DNA from: Nilaparvata lugens
Taxonomy: Eukaryota; Arthropoda; Insecta; Hemiptera; Delphacidae
Length of the DNA: 64,000 nucleotides
Direction of reading: 5' to 3'
NCBI RefSeq assembly: GCF_014356525.2
Contig: NC_052508.1
Coordinates: 63,855,417-63,919,416 of the forward strand
Made by a program: the position numbers and the translations under genes. Shown here piece after piece: positions 21,864 to 33,249 of the stretch. The first letter of the stretch is position 1. Every line of letters begins with the position of its first letter. The notes under the pieces were generated by a model. The model made no database searches, had not been told where the DNA came from, and was given only the letters and a program-made list of their open reading frames with translations.

Positions 21864-24383
21864 TGGGGTGCGGTATTTTACTCGCCTCACATGTGTAGAG
21901 AGATTTGCCAAATCATGTAGTGCTGTATTTAAATGCCTCACATTGGGCCGGCAAATCATGTGGTGCGTTTTTTAACGGCTTCACACATGTAGGGTGAACC
22001 TTGTACTGAGTCAATGGTGTAGAGGCTATAAATTTTGCAGTGCGTGTGTGGACGCTGAGTGAACACCAGACTGATTGATTCACTACAAGATTCATACAAT
22101 TGTCGGAATCGCGGGAGGCCTAAACGCTCGCTCACCCTTGATTCTTCTAATGACCGATTGTATAATGATGAAATTTTTATAAGTAGTGTAGCGGACGCTA
22201 AACACTGAATACGGATACCTTAAAATTATTACCTGTGAAGAATGAGCATACAAAATCATACAGGTCGAGCAAAAATCCCGATGTAGATAATTTACGGGAC
22301 TGCGTCTCTAATAAGTTCTGAAGGATTAAAATACGGTATTTGAACCAAATATCGTTCAGAATATATTTCGAGAACAGAGTCTTGTCGGGTTTTAAGCTCT
22401 ATTGTAGGAATTTATATGATCTATGGCTGCCACTGCTGTACAATTGATGCGTTCGCTCCTAAGTCGAGGTAGGTAACAGATAAAAGCTGATGTATGAGCA
22501 GGTAAGGACAAAGAATAAATATCTCGATCTGACCCCACTCGCTACATCCACTTAGACCTGTTCCAATATCCAGCTTGATTCAATTATTCCAATGATCGTA
22601 TTCGATCGGTTCTTGATGATATAGAACGTATCAGACACAATAATTGACAGGCTTAAGAAATAATCAAACTCAGAAAGTGAATTAACAAAACTGAAATATA
22701 TTATAATAAAATATGTAATCATACAGTGCAGATTCAGAATTTGATTTACAGGTTGATAATAATTTAGCATTAATAGAATAGTTAAAAATTTTCTTGTGCT
22801 TGCATGATACCATGCGTGATTCAACAGAATTTTACAATTGATAAAATTGAACAGTTTTGAAAAAATAGTGAAAAAAAAATGAATTATAGAAAATATTTTT
22901 TAAAATGCTCGGGGTCGTGGTTCAGGCAGCGGAGGATAGTCAATCAACTACAAATTCTTATAAATTTAATATGAATAAATTCTAGACTCTTAAATGCTAA
23001 AGCGCTTGTCGGCGTGGCCAATAATTTAACGAAGAAAAAATTTATGTTTTTCTGCACTGAAATATTTTCGAAGCGTAGATTGGGGCCCCTTTTAAAACTT
23101 ATAACTCACGTGAATTTCCTTGGCGGTCGTGGTTTTCTTCTTTAGATCAAAAATCGTTTGATCGGCAGCAATCCAGGCTTCGGTTTCAGCACGTGGGGAA
23201 TTTTAATTTAAATATCTCCTTCATCGAATTAATTAAGGGATAATTTACTTTAAGCTTTTAAATTTATCGATTGATGAAAACAGAAATTTACTAATAACAA
23301 ATAAATTGGCCTAAAATATCGGCTCACAAATAGAACATTTAAAATCGAACAAGAAATTTTCACAAATAGGTCTTGGTAACTATAAAAGAGATCTGCACGG
23401 TGAGGATTTCAAAAGGGAAGTGCTGTCTTTTCTCTAAGCTTCTAGGCTAGACCTTGCTTCTCAGAATCTCGATGTAATAATTTGCATAAAAATTTGCCAT
23501 TGGTAGAACGCTTGTGACGTAAACATGACGTCAGTGGCAAGCAGTAGAATATAATTCTTTTAATTACAATAATAATTCAATTCATGTAATTCTTAAAACT
23601 GCTTAATCTTCTGGACATAGTTCCTCTCATACAATGTGCATGTGCTAGTGTAACTGATAAGGCAGGGTTGTTGTCTGATAATAGATTAACATGTGTTGCT
23701 TTCAAACGATCACCTTCTTGGTGCTATTTCTATGCACTATGATTGGCTTAGACCTGCCAAAGAGATTTAATTACCATGTGGTTCAGTTGAATTAAATCAT
23801 TAATAAATTAATATTCTTATACAATTTTTATTAGGTTTGAGATTGTTATAATTAATTTCTGTCGTTTTATCAATAATATAATTTCATGCTATGACCTATT
23901 TAGTTACAATAAGACCTGACATATAATATAATTTCTTAAATAATAAATAATTTCAACGATAACACATACATTTTATTTTTTTTATTTGAAATTCTTGATC
24001 CTTTATGGATAGTTTTAATTTTTAGAGATGGTATTATATCTTACGTGAAGCCAGCGTGACATTTGACAATACTTTGAATCAGTCAGCTGCGTTCGAACTG
24101 TTTTAAAAACATCTGATCGATAGTAAACAAAGTGTAACCTCAAAATCAGTGAGCGATTCATAAATAATTTGTGCTTTATTTGCAAAATAATTATAATTTT
24201 ATTGAATAATTTTCCTAGAAAAATATTCAGTACAGAACGGTACTCTTATCAAATATACAGTTACTGATAAGTAAGCTTTATCGCTCGGTCGCTAACTATT
24301 CCTTTAGCGAATTCTTTCATTTTAAAAGGTAATCACAATTTTTCTCTCTTTTCATGAGATCTATTTGAAAGATTCATCACACA
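21864..24383 (-). repeat. 5' LTR of the gag-only element
   Basis: 2,520 bp, almost identical to 15610-18130. By the biology of the family it should hold the promoter and the R/U5 boundary, but I could not place a TATA box or start site with confidence. Confidence 0.92.
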
Positions 24384-24384
24384 A

Positions 24385-24451
<67 letters not shown>

Positions 24452-25184
24452 GCGAAATGGCACTCACTGACTGACTGACTGACTCACTCACTTTCAGAAC
24501 TAAAAATCTACCGGACCAAAATCGTTCAAATTTGGTAGGTACGTTCAGTTGGCCCTTCAGAGGCGCACTAAGAAATCTTTGGCGATATTTTAACTCTAAG
24601 GGTGGTTTTTAAGGGTTTAAAGTTCTTTTAGCTTGTATATTCTTCTTATTCCAATATCTTGAAATAAATTATAATTGAAATGTCCATATCATATGTTAAT
24701 ATAGAACTATAATCTAGAGAGTACCTCTTCGAAACAGTTGTTGCGGTAATTAAATTAAAATTTTGTCAGGTTGGCATTAAGTTGAGTTGACTTTGTTAGG
24801 TTGGCACCAAGTTGAAGAATCCAGGACCTCCTAAATACCAATTTATCCAATTAGCCAATATCAGCGTTTTCTCAGCTTTCCTGCTTTTCCTCACCTTCTT
24901 CAATAATTGATGGAAATATATTAACAAAAAAAAATCAGTACACAGGTTTAGCTGAGGTGGAAGAATTTTGTTCGCCAAAGATACGCCGATATAGTAACAG
25001 GGTGTTTTTCGAGATAAAATTGACATAATACCTTCAAATTCGGTACAGAGGTTCCGCTAAGGTCCACATGCAGGCGAGCGAAGCGAGCCCGTTGATCTCA
25101 TTTTTGGACGATCTAGTCGGGCGTCCAGGGGGCGGAGCCCCCTGGCTAGATGGATATGGCGAGCGAAGCGAGCCTGACGGCTAG
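24384..25184 (+). mobile_element. Helitron-like element, copy 1
   Basis: A (TA)n tract (24384-24446) leads into GACTGACTGACTGACTCACT, then AAATCTACCGGACCAAAATC. The 3' part carries GGCGAGCGAAGCGAGCC twice, a GC hairpin GGGGGCGGAGCCCCC, and ends TGACGGCTAG with a T following. A 3' end in CTAG before T with a nearby hairpin suits a Helitron, but a clear 5' TC end is not seen. A second copy lies at 60496-61201 on the other strand, in the same order. No Rep/helicase coding region is present. The 76-codon minus frame inside is not taken as a gene. Confidence 0.6.
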
Positions 25185-26100
25185 TATTGTATATATTTCT
25201 AATGTGTGGAATATACAAATGTGAGAAGTGAACATGCAAATAAAGTAGACGCTTTTGAAATTTTGAATATTGTGTGAATGGGAAATTCTAGGCCCATAAG
25301 CATTGAATTCAAGCCATTTCTTGAATTGATGTTGTTAAACTTTATTGGAATCTTATGAACTCTATATAAAATTAATTATTGTGACTTACTTGTGCTCTCA
25401 ACCAATCAGCGTTGCCAAATTGTTTGAAATTGAGACTTTTCTATGCAAACTTATGTGATATTCAACGTGACAACGCTGTCTTACCTGATTCAAGTGATGT
25501 CATCATATTGATTGGCTTGCAGGATTGACGTTTTTGGGGCAATATAGGAAACTCTCAAAAATGCTGAATGAGTTTTGGAAACGTGGTTAGTGATGAATGT
25601 ACAGTTCAACAATGCTACCTCATTCGATGATAGAGATCTTTTAATGGGAGAAAATGAGACAGAAACACATGAATGAAACTCATTCGTTAATGAAGTCGTG
25701 TGCTAAGTGAAGACGTAAAATACGTGAAGATACACTTGACCAGCTTTAAAATGTAGCATGTAATGTGTATCTATATATTGGTAATTTATATATTATAACG
25801 AATACCATCAGACAAACATCATGAATATGTATAGGCCGTGTTATACCGAACAACACCTTCTACTCTAATACTCTTCTTCCTTTTCTTCTTCTTCTTCTTC
25901 TTCTTCTTCACGTTTTTCATCTTCCTTCTTCATCATTCTTCTCCTCCTCCTCCTCTCCCTTCACCTCATACTACTAATCCCCCACCCCCACCACCTCTCT
26001 CTCCTCCCCCTATTCTTCCTTCTCATCAGTTTCTTATCGTTTCTTAATGCACTTGCTGTATTTGATCGCTTGACCAACTATAAACAGATATAGACACTCT
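25185..26100. other. Unique-looking DNA and a pyrimidine-rich patch
   Basis: No gene is supported. From about 25860 to 26040 there is a TTC/TCC and CCCCCACC-rich tract with a core TTCTTCTTCTTCTTC at about 25884-25910; the frames across it are low-complexity artefacts. Confidence 0.6.
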
Positions 26101-26361
26101 ATGGTGTGTCATATAGGTCTATACATTAACACGCCTACCTTATACACCGATGTTGGATTGAGCACTCTACTGTACCAGTGTCTATACACTGAAAAACAAC
26201 ATGGCACAGCACAGAGCACAACATGGCTACCGAACAACCAACATCTCCATCTTGTCTCCACGAACTCGGATTCCTCGTATTTAAGTTGTCCATTAATCAG
26301 GATGGACTTTTGCATTTCAAATGGAGCACTTTCTTTAGAACAACCTGAGAACTTTGTTGTT

Positions 26362-26540
26362 AGATTCACTTGAATATGTCAGCATTGTTTGAATGGGATA
26401 TGGGAGCATCTATGTTATCTATTACAGGGATTATGTATGTTAGAAGTGAAGTTTAAGATGTACTTTAATATGTCAGCATTAGTTGAACGGTGAACATTGA
26501 TGCTATCTATTGGGAATGCTGACTGTTTAAAGCGAATCTC
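26362..26540 (+). mobile_element. 84-bp foldback family, copies C1 and C2 in tandem
   Basis: Copy C1 (26362-26450) starts AGATTCACTTGAATATGTCA and ends near TTAGAAGTGAAG. Copy C2 (26459-26540) starts ACTTTAATATGTCAGCATTA and ends GCTGACTGTTTAAAGCGAAT. Both carry the TTGAAYGG centre. They lie in the same orientation with only about 8 bases between, so one may have inserted beside the other or the pair arose by duplication. Confidence 0.7.
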
Positions 26541-27049
26541 TCCATGTACTACCTCTGAATACAATCTGCGCTCTAGCAAGAAGCTTTGAGTATCTTCCAG
26601 ACTCCCTTACAAAGACATTGATTCAATGCCAGTTACTTATTATCTTATATTGGTGATTTATGGCGAAAAAGCGATATTGTGTTTGACATAATAATATACT
26701 GTTCCATAATGAACAGATACCTAAAACAGTATCTGAAGATATACTGTTCCCTTTAATGGAGGATTGAATTATTTCAGGATAATAGCTGTGAGTATGTAGG
26801 CTATAAGTAGCAGTAGCCTACTGTATGAGGTTAAGGTAATATGATATAACTGTTTTTGAAAATAGGTTTTTGGTTTTTTGGTATAAAGTTTTCGTCTTAT
26901 GATTACAAGAAGAAAAATATATAAAGAGTAATTCATTCACAATGATCTTCAAATACTACGTAGAATCAAGAAACTATTTATCAATTGAATTAATAATTCT
27001 CCCATGGATCATAGAGAATGTTGTTTCCACTGAATTGTTGTACATAATT
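26541..27049. other. AT-rich DNA, no gene supported
   Basis: Only short runs are seen. It ends at the target-site duplication of the LINE at 27050. Confidence 0.35.
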
Positions 27050-27839
27050 TTTAATGTCGTCGAAGATTTGGGGGTGGGATGTGACTCAACACCGGGAGCC
27101 ATTCCACAGGGGTAGATTTCAGAACACCACCTATCATTCTCATTGAGTTATTTACCTGTACATCAACCCTATGAACATGAGAGCTATTCATCCAGACTGG
27201 AGCACAGTACTCAGCAGCTGAAAAGACAAGGCTTAGGGTATATCTTAGAGAGTACAAGAAGATACAGGAAAATCGAAGCCTGCCAATACATGAGGATATA
27301 CAAGATGCCAATCAGAGCCGTCTGCAATCTCGTAAGCCACCGGTTAGGACGGCAATTACAGCCTTAGATTCAGGTTTCCGTTCAACTGAGGCCTGGCAAC
27401 AAGCGTGGTCAGCAAAGCAGAACATTGACATCCCATTTGTAGCCAAAAGGCCACCAGGCTTCGATTTGCCTCGTAAAACATGGTCGGCATTGAATAGGGT
27501 ACGAACTCATCATGGTAGATGTGCCTATCTGATGCATAAGTGGGGGAAGGCTGACTCCCCTTTCTGTGAGTGTGGAGCAGTCCAGACTGTGAGACACATA
27601 GTGGAGGAGTGTCCCAGATCAGCATACATGGGTGCACATGAAGATTTCCTGGTGGCTAAACCAACATCAATAGCCTACTTAAATACCCTGGAAGCATGCC
27701 TCTAATTTCCAGGTCAAAAGTGACTAAGATATTTTCATTCGTTTTATATATGAATTTTCTATTGTTTTCTTTTTTTTTGAATTTTGTGATCATAAATGTG
27801 TTGTGTATACTGCCATACGCTGAATAAATTTAATGTCGT
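27050..27839 (+). mobile_element. LINE insertion with 5' inversion and 11-bp target duplication
   Basis: TTTAATGTCGT occurs at 27050-27060 and again at 27829-27839, bracketing the insert. The right part (about 27230-27828) is plus strand: RVYLREYKKIQENRSLPI, EAWQQAWSAKQNIDIPF, then KTWSALNRVRTHHGRC and the Cys-His motif CECGAVQTVRHIVEECPR, with a stop at 27705 and a 3' UTR ending GAATAAA. The left part (27061 to about 27228) is minus strand and reads VFSAAEYCAPVWMNSSHVHR, NNSMRMIGGVLKSTPVEWLP, the segment that should come just before. This is the classic outcome of twin priming. There is no poly(A) tail. The clade is one with a C-terminal Cys-His motif, R1/Jockey/CR1-like. Confidence 0.88.
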
Positions 27840-27894
27840 ACTAATTATTTATCAGAGACAAATAAATGGGTGCCATTTTGAATAAACAAAAATC

Positions 27895-28564
27895 TGGTGT
27901 GGCGCACTCACACAACTTTCCTTGCCGTTATGAAAATTGATCACCTGACGCTAGTTTACCCGCGCATCTCAAGTCTACTATTCAAAGATTTGAGCCAGCT
28001 GGTGACAGGGCAATAACGCTGGAGACACACATGAGGTCTGCTATCTCTTCATAGTGAATGATTTAATAGAATCAACAATAATTTGCAATTGAATAATCAT
28101 ATTTTCTCGAATTTAAAGCTTATTTTCAATTTTAGGTGAAAATGTTACTGAACATTAATTGTAGAGATTTTCATGCTCAATCTACTCCACTTGATTTTTT
28201 TTGTGTCAATTGTATCTGAAGCCTGATAATTGGGAATCTATCTGCATTGATGGGGCGGAGCTCCTGAAATTGTTACAGATATGGGACTTGTGGCAGTTGA
28301 TGAAGCTTATCGATGACTATTTTAAGTATGAATTTGATCAAACTCGTTGGAGCCGTTTCCGAGAAAATCACGAAAAACCCTGTTTTTGAAAACATTTTCG
28401 CCATTTTAGCCGCCATCTTGAATTGCATTTGATCGAAATTGTTCGTGTCGGATCCTTATAGTGGAAGGACCTTAAGTTCCAAATTTCAAGTCATTCCGCT
28501 AATTGAGAGATGAGATATCGTGTACACAGACGCACATACACTCATACACACACACACACACACA

Positions 28565-28626
<62 letters not shown>

Positions 28627-28775
28627 CACACACACACACATACAGACCAATACCCAAAAACCAGTTTTTTGGACTCAGGGGACCTTGAAACGTATAGAAA
28701 TTTAGAAATTGGGGTACCTTAATTTTTTTCGGAAAGCAATACTTTCCTTACCTATGGTAATAGGGCAAGGAAAGT
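27895..28775 (+). mobile_element. Microsatellite-bearing transposon family, copy 2, most complete
   Basis: Starts CTGGTGTGGCGCACTCACAC, then AACTTTCCTTGCC, and ends with ACTTTCCTTACC and GGGCAAGGAAAGTAAAA. The 12-base ACTTTCCTTGCC near the left end and GGCAAGGAAAGT at the right end are inverted repeats. The middle has AGCCGTTTCCGAGAAAATCA and a CA microsatellite (28542-28640). About 880 bp, no credible ORF. I found no clear target-site duplication, so the class is unknown. Confidence 0.8.
28542..28640. repeat. (CA)n microsatellite inside the element
   Basis: About 98 bases of CA repeats. The three frames reading His-Thr chains across it are artefacts. Confidence 0.96.
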
Positions 28776-29215
28776 AAAAAATCAAACAGTATCTCTACTG
28801 TATGCTTCAACCTAATATGAACAAAATATTCAATACTTGGTGTGAGAGAAAAATATGATGAATACTGTTGGAAGAGGCTCATGAATGAACTTTTCACCAT
28901 AAATGTGTTACTAGCCAAGCACGATGTGATTTTTCAGTTACCATTTACTACGCCTTCATTGGTTCCTGGACAAACACAGCAAGCCGTATTTATTGCCACC
29001 AACAATGTGAAACATATAAATATTTATGATAAAATCATCAACTCCAGGTATGCTCCTTTAAAAATTCTAGCAAGCAGTTTCATGTCCACGCCGTGACTTG
29101 ATATTAAGTATGAAATATATTGAGATTTATCTCATACTGACTCTCAAAATAGACTTTCTGTTTATCTTTTTAAGTAGATCGTGAGTTAGACTCTTCTCAA
29201 TGAACAGAAGCTAGT
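28776..29215. other. No gene firmly supported; 84-codon frame noted
   Basis: The plus frame 28842-29096 starts MREKYDEYCWKRLMNELFTI and has a fairly even residue mix, but I see no domain, no homologue in memory and no clear splice signals. It could be old transposon coding or chance. Confidence 0.25.
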
Positions 29216-29300
29216 GAGTCTTACTTTAAACTGTCAGTATACTACATGAATAACCCAAGTGATCCCCATTTAACCATCGCTGTCAGTTTAAAGTGAATCT
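29216..29300 (-). mobile_element. 84-bp foldback family, copy D
   Basis: Starts GTCTTACTTTAAACTGTCAG and ends CTGTCAGTTTAAAGTGAATC. The ends CTTTAAACTGTCAG and CTGTCAGTTTAAAG are almost perfect inverted repeats, which makes this the clearest copy. Confidence 0.8.
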
Positions 29301-29682
29301 CAAAATAGAAACAGACACCATTAACCTTCCGATGACGTCATTATTTTATTTCTTTAACGTCCAGCTCCATAAACACAGAACACTTTCCACAGCCATAATT
29401 ATCGCTCTCTTATTATCATTATTATTTACCTGGCTGGCAATGAAACTCAACGAGAAAGAAATCTGAGAGAATAGAAATGAATTGGGAAAAAGATGAAGAC
29501 AAGAAGTAAATTGAAAGGATTCAAACGGAAGAAGAAGAAGATTAAGGAGTGTAGTAAAACGTACCGGTAACGCCTATTGTATCTGCTAATGATTGCTGGT
29601 GTTAATGAGTGGTGATTTACAAGGCCTTCAAATGATATTTCAATGCAAACGGAATGATGTGTTCAAGATTTAATAATAGTAA

Positions 29683-29710
29683 TGATAATAATAATAATAA
29701 TAATAATTAT
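29683..29710. repeat. (TAA)n microsatellite
   Basis: A run of ATAATAATAATAATAATAA. From here to 30385 I see AT-rich sequence without a supported gene. Confidence 0.8.
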
Positions 29711-30340
29711 ATTCTACCATCGTGAGTACAAGCTCATACCAACCATGTGGGTATCAAGCTCAATTTTCATTGTAGTGGAATAATAGTGTGCTGAATAGTG
29801 AGTTGTGTTTTTTCTGGCTCTAAATTTTGTAAAATAACTCAAAAATTTTCCAATTAATGGTGATTTGAGAGTGATATTTTTGTTTTTTTATTCTGTTTCC
29901 AACCGTCAAAATTTAAAATCTTAGTTTTTGTTGTTTTTGAGTGAAAATGGACTGAATTTCAGTAAAGTGAAATCATAACCCTATTTTGGACTTTTAAAGT
30001 TACAGCTGTGATAAGTTCTAAATAGTGTGTTTGTCTTTTCGGTCTTTAAATTTTATAGTTTTTTCAAAGTTTGGAATTTTTTAATTAATTGTCATTGATT
30101 TAATTTAATTTTGAAGTATTTTTAATTTAAAAATAATCTTTGTGTGTTTCAAATTGTAAATTGAGTGTGAAATAGGAGAATGTTGAGTGACACATAGCCT
30201 AGCTACATTTGGACTGTTGTATAAATTAGAATTGGAACCGTTTTGGGCTTATAAGCCTGTGGTACTTTCTGTAAGTTGTGTAATTCTGAATGATTGGATA
30301 AATAAATAAAGTGTTATCTAAATTTGGGAAAGAAATAGTA

Positions 30341-30437
30341 CAAGGAGTATCCTTAGTTTTCCTCTCCCAATCAGTGCTTCTCTGTAAAAAATATAAATAA
30401 ATAAAATAAATAAATAAATAAAATAAATAAATAAATA
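30341..30437 (+). repeat. (AAAT)n tract after a weak dispersed-repeat match
   Basis: AAATAAATAAATAAATAAA runs from about 30388 to 30436. The bases before it, TATCCTTAGTTTTCCTCTCC, resemble GTAGCCTTATTCTTCCTCTCC at about 62137-62157, and both continue to a TTGTAAAAA or CTGTAAAAA. It may be the 3' end of a retroelement family. Confidence 0.5.
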
Positions 30438-30737
30438 GAATAATTTGATTTGATGTGAAAAGATTTCATCCATTTTTTAGTGTGATTGAAGTAAGTAGAG
30501 TAGGTTGACAGCTACAAAGAGATTAGATTCCTCGGAAAACTCCAATTTTACAGACTTAGACATGAGGGGTGAAAATGTCGAGTTATAATTTCACACTGAA
30601 TAAAGAGACTGGATAGGCCTACTGTCCAACCACAGATTTATTTTAAAAATTGAGGCATCGGTTTTGGTTACTGCACCATTATCAATCTTTGGTAAACCCT
30701 GCAACCAAAAGTTTACCATATCATATTTACAATATCT

Positions 30738-30892
30738 AGTACCGGTTGCACGACAGCCGGTTGAATTTTAACCGTGATTAATCCAATGAGAAACAATCAG
30801 AGAAGTCGTCTTTTCAAATCGCCTTCTCTGATTGGTTCTCGTGAAATTAATCACGATTAAAATTTAACCGGCTGTTGTGCAACCGGGCCCTA
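30738..30892. mobile_element. Foldback MITE, about 150 bp
   Basis: Left end ACCGGTTGCACGACAGCCGG and the complement of the right end, CCCGGTTGCACAACAGCCGG, continue as inverted repeats (GTTGAATTTTAACCGTGATT versus GTTAAATTTTAATCGTGATT) almost to the centre, with ATCAGAGAAG on both sides of a short loop. It is flanked by CTAG or TAG on each side. I know this type of end from many arthropod genomes, but give no family name. Confidence 0.85.
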
Positions 30893-31780
30893 GTCTTCCT
30901 ATTCATTATGGATAACAACCACAATATCACCTTCACAGCTACTCAAAAAATTATTTCTCATACTGGTGATGTGGTTCAACTGAATATTTGACTATACATA
31001 AGTCTTAAATATGTGTGTTGCAAATATTTGTTATAATATTCATAAACAATGAATACAATTCAGTTATAATGAATACAAATTCATTATGATGATTATAATA
31101 CATATCAATACATAATAATATAATAATGCACATTTAGCCGCAAGCTTAATTAATTCAGTTATTCCGATATGATAATGAATATTATTCATTACCAGTATTA
31201 TTATAATGAATATTATACTCATTAAATACTAATAAACTCATTTTGTATTACAATAATATGTACAAAAAATAAGTGAGAGGAACAGTTATGAGTAGTTTCT
31301 CCTCTATCATAGTCATGAGTCGTGAATGAGTGGCAATAGTTCTCTTCTTCATTGCATTTTGTCAATTTGCTTATTTGAGACGATGAATTCTATCACATTC
31401 AATTATTCTGTAGATTGATCGAATCATTGTTATTTGTATTTCCATCAAAGTCAAACCCAATCAGTTTTCAAGATACGGGTGCTGTGACATGATAATATAA
31501 TGGTTAACAAACAATTCTGAACTGAAAGTTTCAATTCAAACTCACATGTAGTGACCTCAGACCTTCCAATGATTGTTGACATTTAGTTGGCCATAATAAG
31601 TTAGTTCAGAAGTTCGCCGACACTTATGTAGTGGCAAGTTTCGCATAACTCGAATAGTAACTAGTTAGTTATAAGCTGATGCATAACTTATTCCAGTGGC
31701 AATAAGTTATATTCTCAATGATATTATGAAGCATGCAGATAACACAGACAAGGATAGTAGGCTGTAAATCAAAGGAGAAA
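30893..31780. other. Very AT-rich DNA without gene
   Basis: Between about 31020 and 31260 there are many AATGAATA/ATTATAATGAATA motifs, a degenerate AT-rich repeat. No exon is supported. Confidence 0.5.
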
Positions 31781-31784
31781 TAGT

Positions 31785-32090
31785 TTGAATTTTAATTTCT
31801 CCTATCTTCTCTTCTTCTCCTTCCTCTTCTATCTTCTCTTATTATACTTCTTCTTCTTCCTACTTCCTACTCTCCTTCTTTTTTTACTCCATTCTTCACT
31901 TTCCAACCTTTTTCTCTTTCCCCCGTTACCAATCTGCTTCAGTTTTCTAGACTTTTGCTTGTCTCCTTCTTTTCATCTCAATTTTCCTAAATGTGGTTTT
32001 CCCCAATTTCCTTGTGCTTCACCTTCCACTTCTTCTCTTTCATTTTCTATTCATTCATGCTTTCTCATTTCACGTAAACAGGTTTCATCT
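31785..32090. repeat. Pyrimidine-rich low-complexity tract
   Basis: CT/TTC-rich plus strand. The 104-codon frame across it is rich in Leu, Phe and Ser, as expected from base composition, and is not called as a gene. Confidence 0.8.
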
Positions 32091-32795
32091 TCACTATGAT
32101 AAATGTAATGATAATCCTCATGTAGGCTTTCAATTATTGTTCAAATGAGTTCCGCAAAATCTAAGAGAATGTTAAAAAGTTATAAATCAATATTATTGCA
32201 GTGGCTCTAATGATGTATGACTGGGTAGAGTACAGCATATGACTTTGATTCAATTTGATTTTTTTGACAAATAAAGAAAGAAACATTTAGTTTTCGAATA
32301 TATTCTTTTGGAATCGTATCCGACGTTGGGACAATGTCATCTCATCTTTAATTAACTTGAGGTATTTGAAGCTGATAATTCTAGATTGGAGTACCTGTAT
32401 TGATTGGAGACAGGATTTATCCGTATATTGAGCCCCGAAAATAAAATCCTGGGATGGAAATTGAATCTCAAATAATTAAGATGGAAACAAACTTTTCACC
32501 TTCCTGCGTCAGGCTATTATACAACATCTTTCCGGTCTATTATCCTAATTGATAATAAAAATGATGGTGAGCGAATATGTGCTCAGAAGAGAATAAATAA
32601 AAAAAAACAAGAGAAAGGATAGAATAGAGAGAATAAATGTGTATGAAAGAGAGAGAGGGAGGAAGAAAGAGTGTGTGAGAGAGATAGATAGATGGAAACT
32701 CAGCCATAAACGGTAATGGTGCAAGACAATAAAAGCCGACGACATGTTTGCATGAGCGACTGGAAGTCGAAGGATGGTCGTAAATAAAGTTAGTG

Positions 32796-32876
32796 TCAGT
32801 TCGGGAGTCGAACCCAGGACCGCGAACAAGGATTTTCTCTTAGCTGAGAATGCCGCCGACTCGAACTATACGACAG
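32796..32876 (-). mobile_element. tRNA-derived sequence (SINE head)
   Basis: Minus strand: TAGTTCGAGTCGG fits a pol III A box and CTGGGTTCGACTCCCG fits a B box (GGTTCGANTCC), about 50 bases apart. The spacing and the GGCGGCATTCTCAGC part recall a Leu/Ser-type tRNA with a long variable arm. The ends do not pair as a proper acceptor stem, so I call it a SINE head rather than a tRNA gene. Confidence 0.5.
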
Positions 32877-33142
32877 CAAAAGTGAGAAGGAGAACATCAA
32901 ATATGGGCGAGGGAATTCCAAATATGATGAGAGAGAAAACACCTGATATTGAGTAGAATGTGTGAGTGAGAGAGGATGATCACTACGGCAATTGAAAGGT
33001 CTGATTATTAGATGAAATTTGAAGGAAATTGATCAAATGGTGCAAAATCATAAATGTAGTGCCGAGGATAGCATAAAATATGAGGAAGATTGCCAAATTT
33101 TTAAAGAAAAACGTTGAATATGAGTGAGGAACATCATATGTG

Positions 33143-33192
33143 TAGGAGAGGGAAAGAGAGAGGGAGAGAGAGAGAGCGAGAGAGTGTGAGAT
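33143..33192. repeat. (GA)n-rich tract
   Basis: AGAGAGAGGGAGAGAGAGAG with small interruptions. The sequence around it (32580-33240) is purine-rich on the plus strand. Confidence 0.85.
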
Positions 33193-33249
33193 AGTATGAG
33201 AAGGAATCTGTGACTTCTCACAAACGGTAGCATCAGTAGCGCAAAAATG

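Larger units (their letters stand above)
15610..24383 (-). mobile_element. Gag-only LTR retroelement, nearly complete
   Basis: Two 2.52-kb direct repeats (15610-18130 and 21864-24383) bound a 3.7-kb interior. On the minus strand each repeat starts TGTGTGATGAATC and ends CCGCACC(A/C)CA, the TG...CA rule for LTRs. Five bases after the upstream LTR comes TGGCGCCCAACAGTGATAGG, a tRNA-type primer-binding motif. Just before the downstream LTR is CCTGGGGGCTTT, in the position of a polypurine tract. The interior holds a Gag-like ORF of 464-511 codons but no protease, reverse transcriptase, RNase H or integrase that I can see. The orientation is set by the primer site, the G-run and the ORF, which agree. 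It inserted into a TA repeat, so the target-site duplication cannot be read. The layout matches what plant workers call LARD elements, here with a gag. Confidence 0.85.

Noticed and set aside
32796..32876. A functional tRNA gene
   Set aside because: A and B boxes are present, but the ends do not form an acceptor stem I can see, and no cloverleaf fits well. A SINE head is the safer call.
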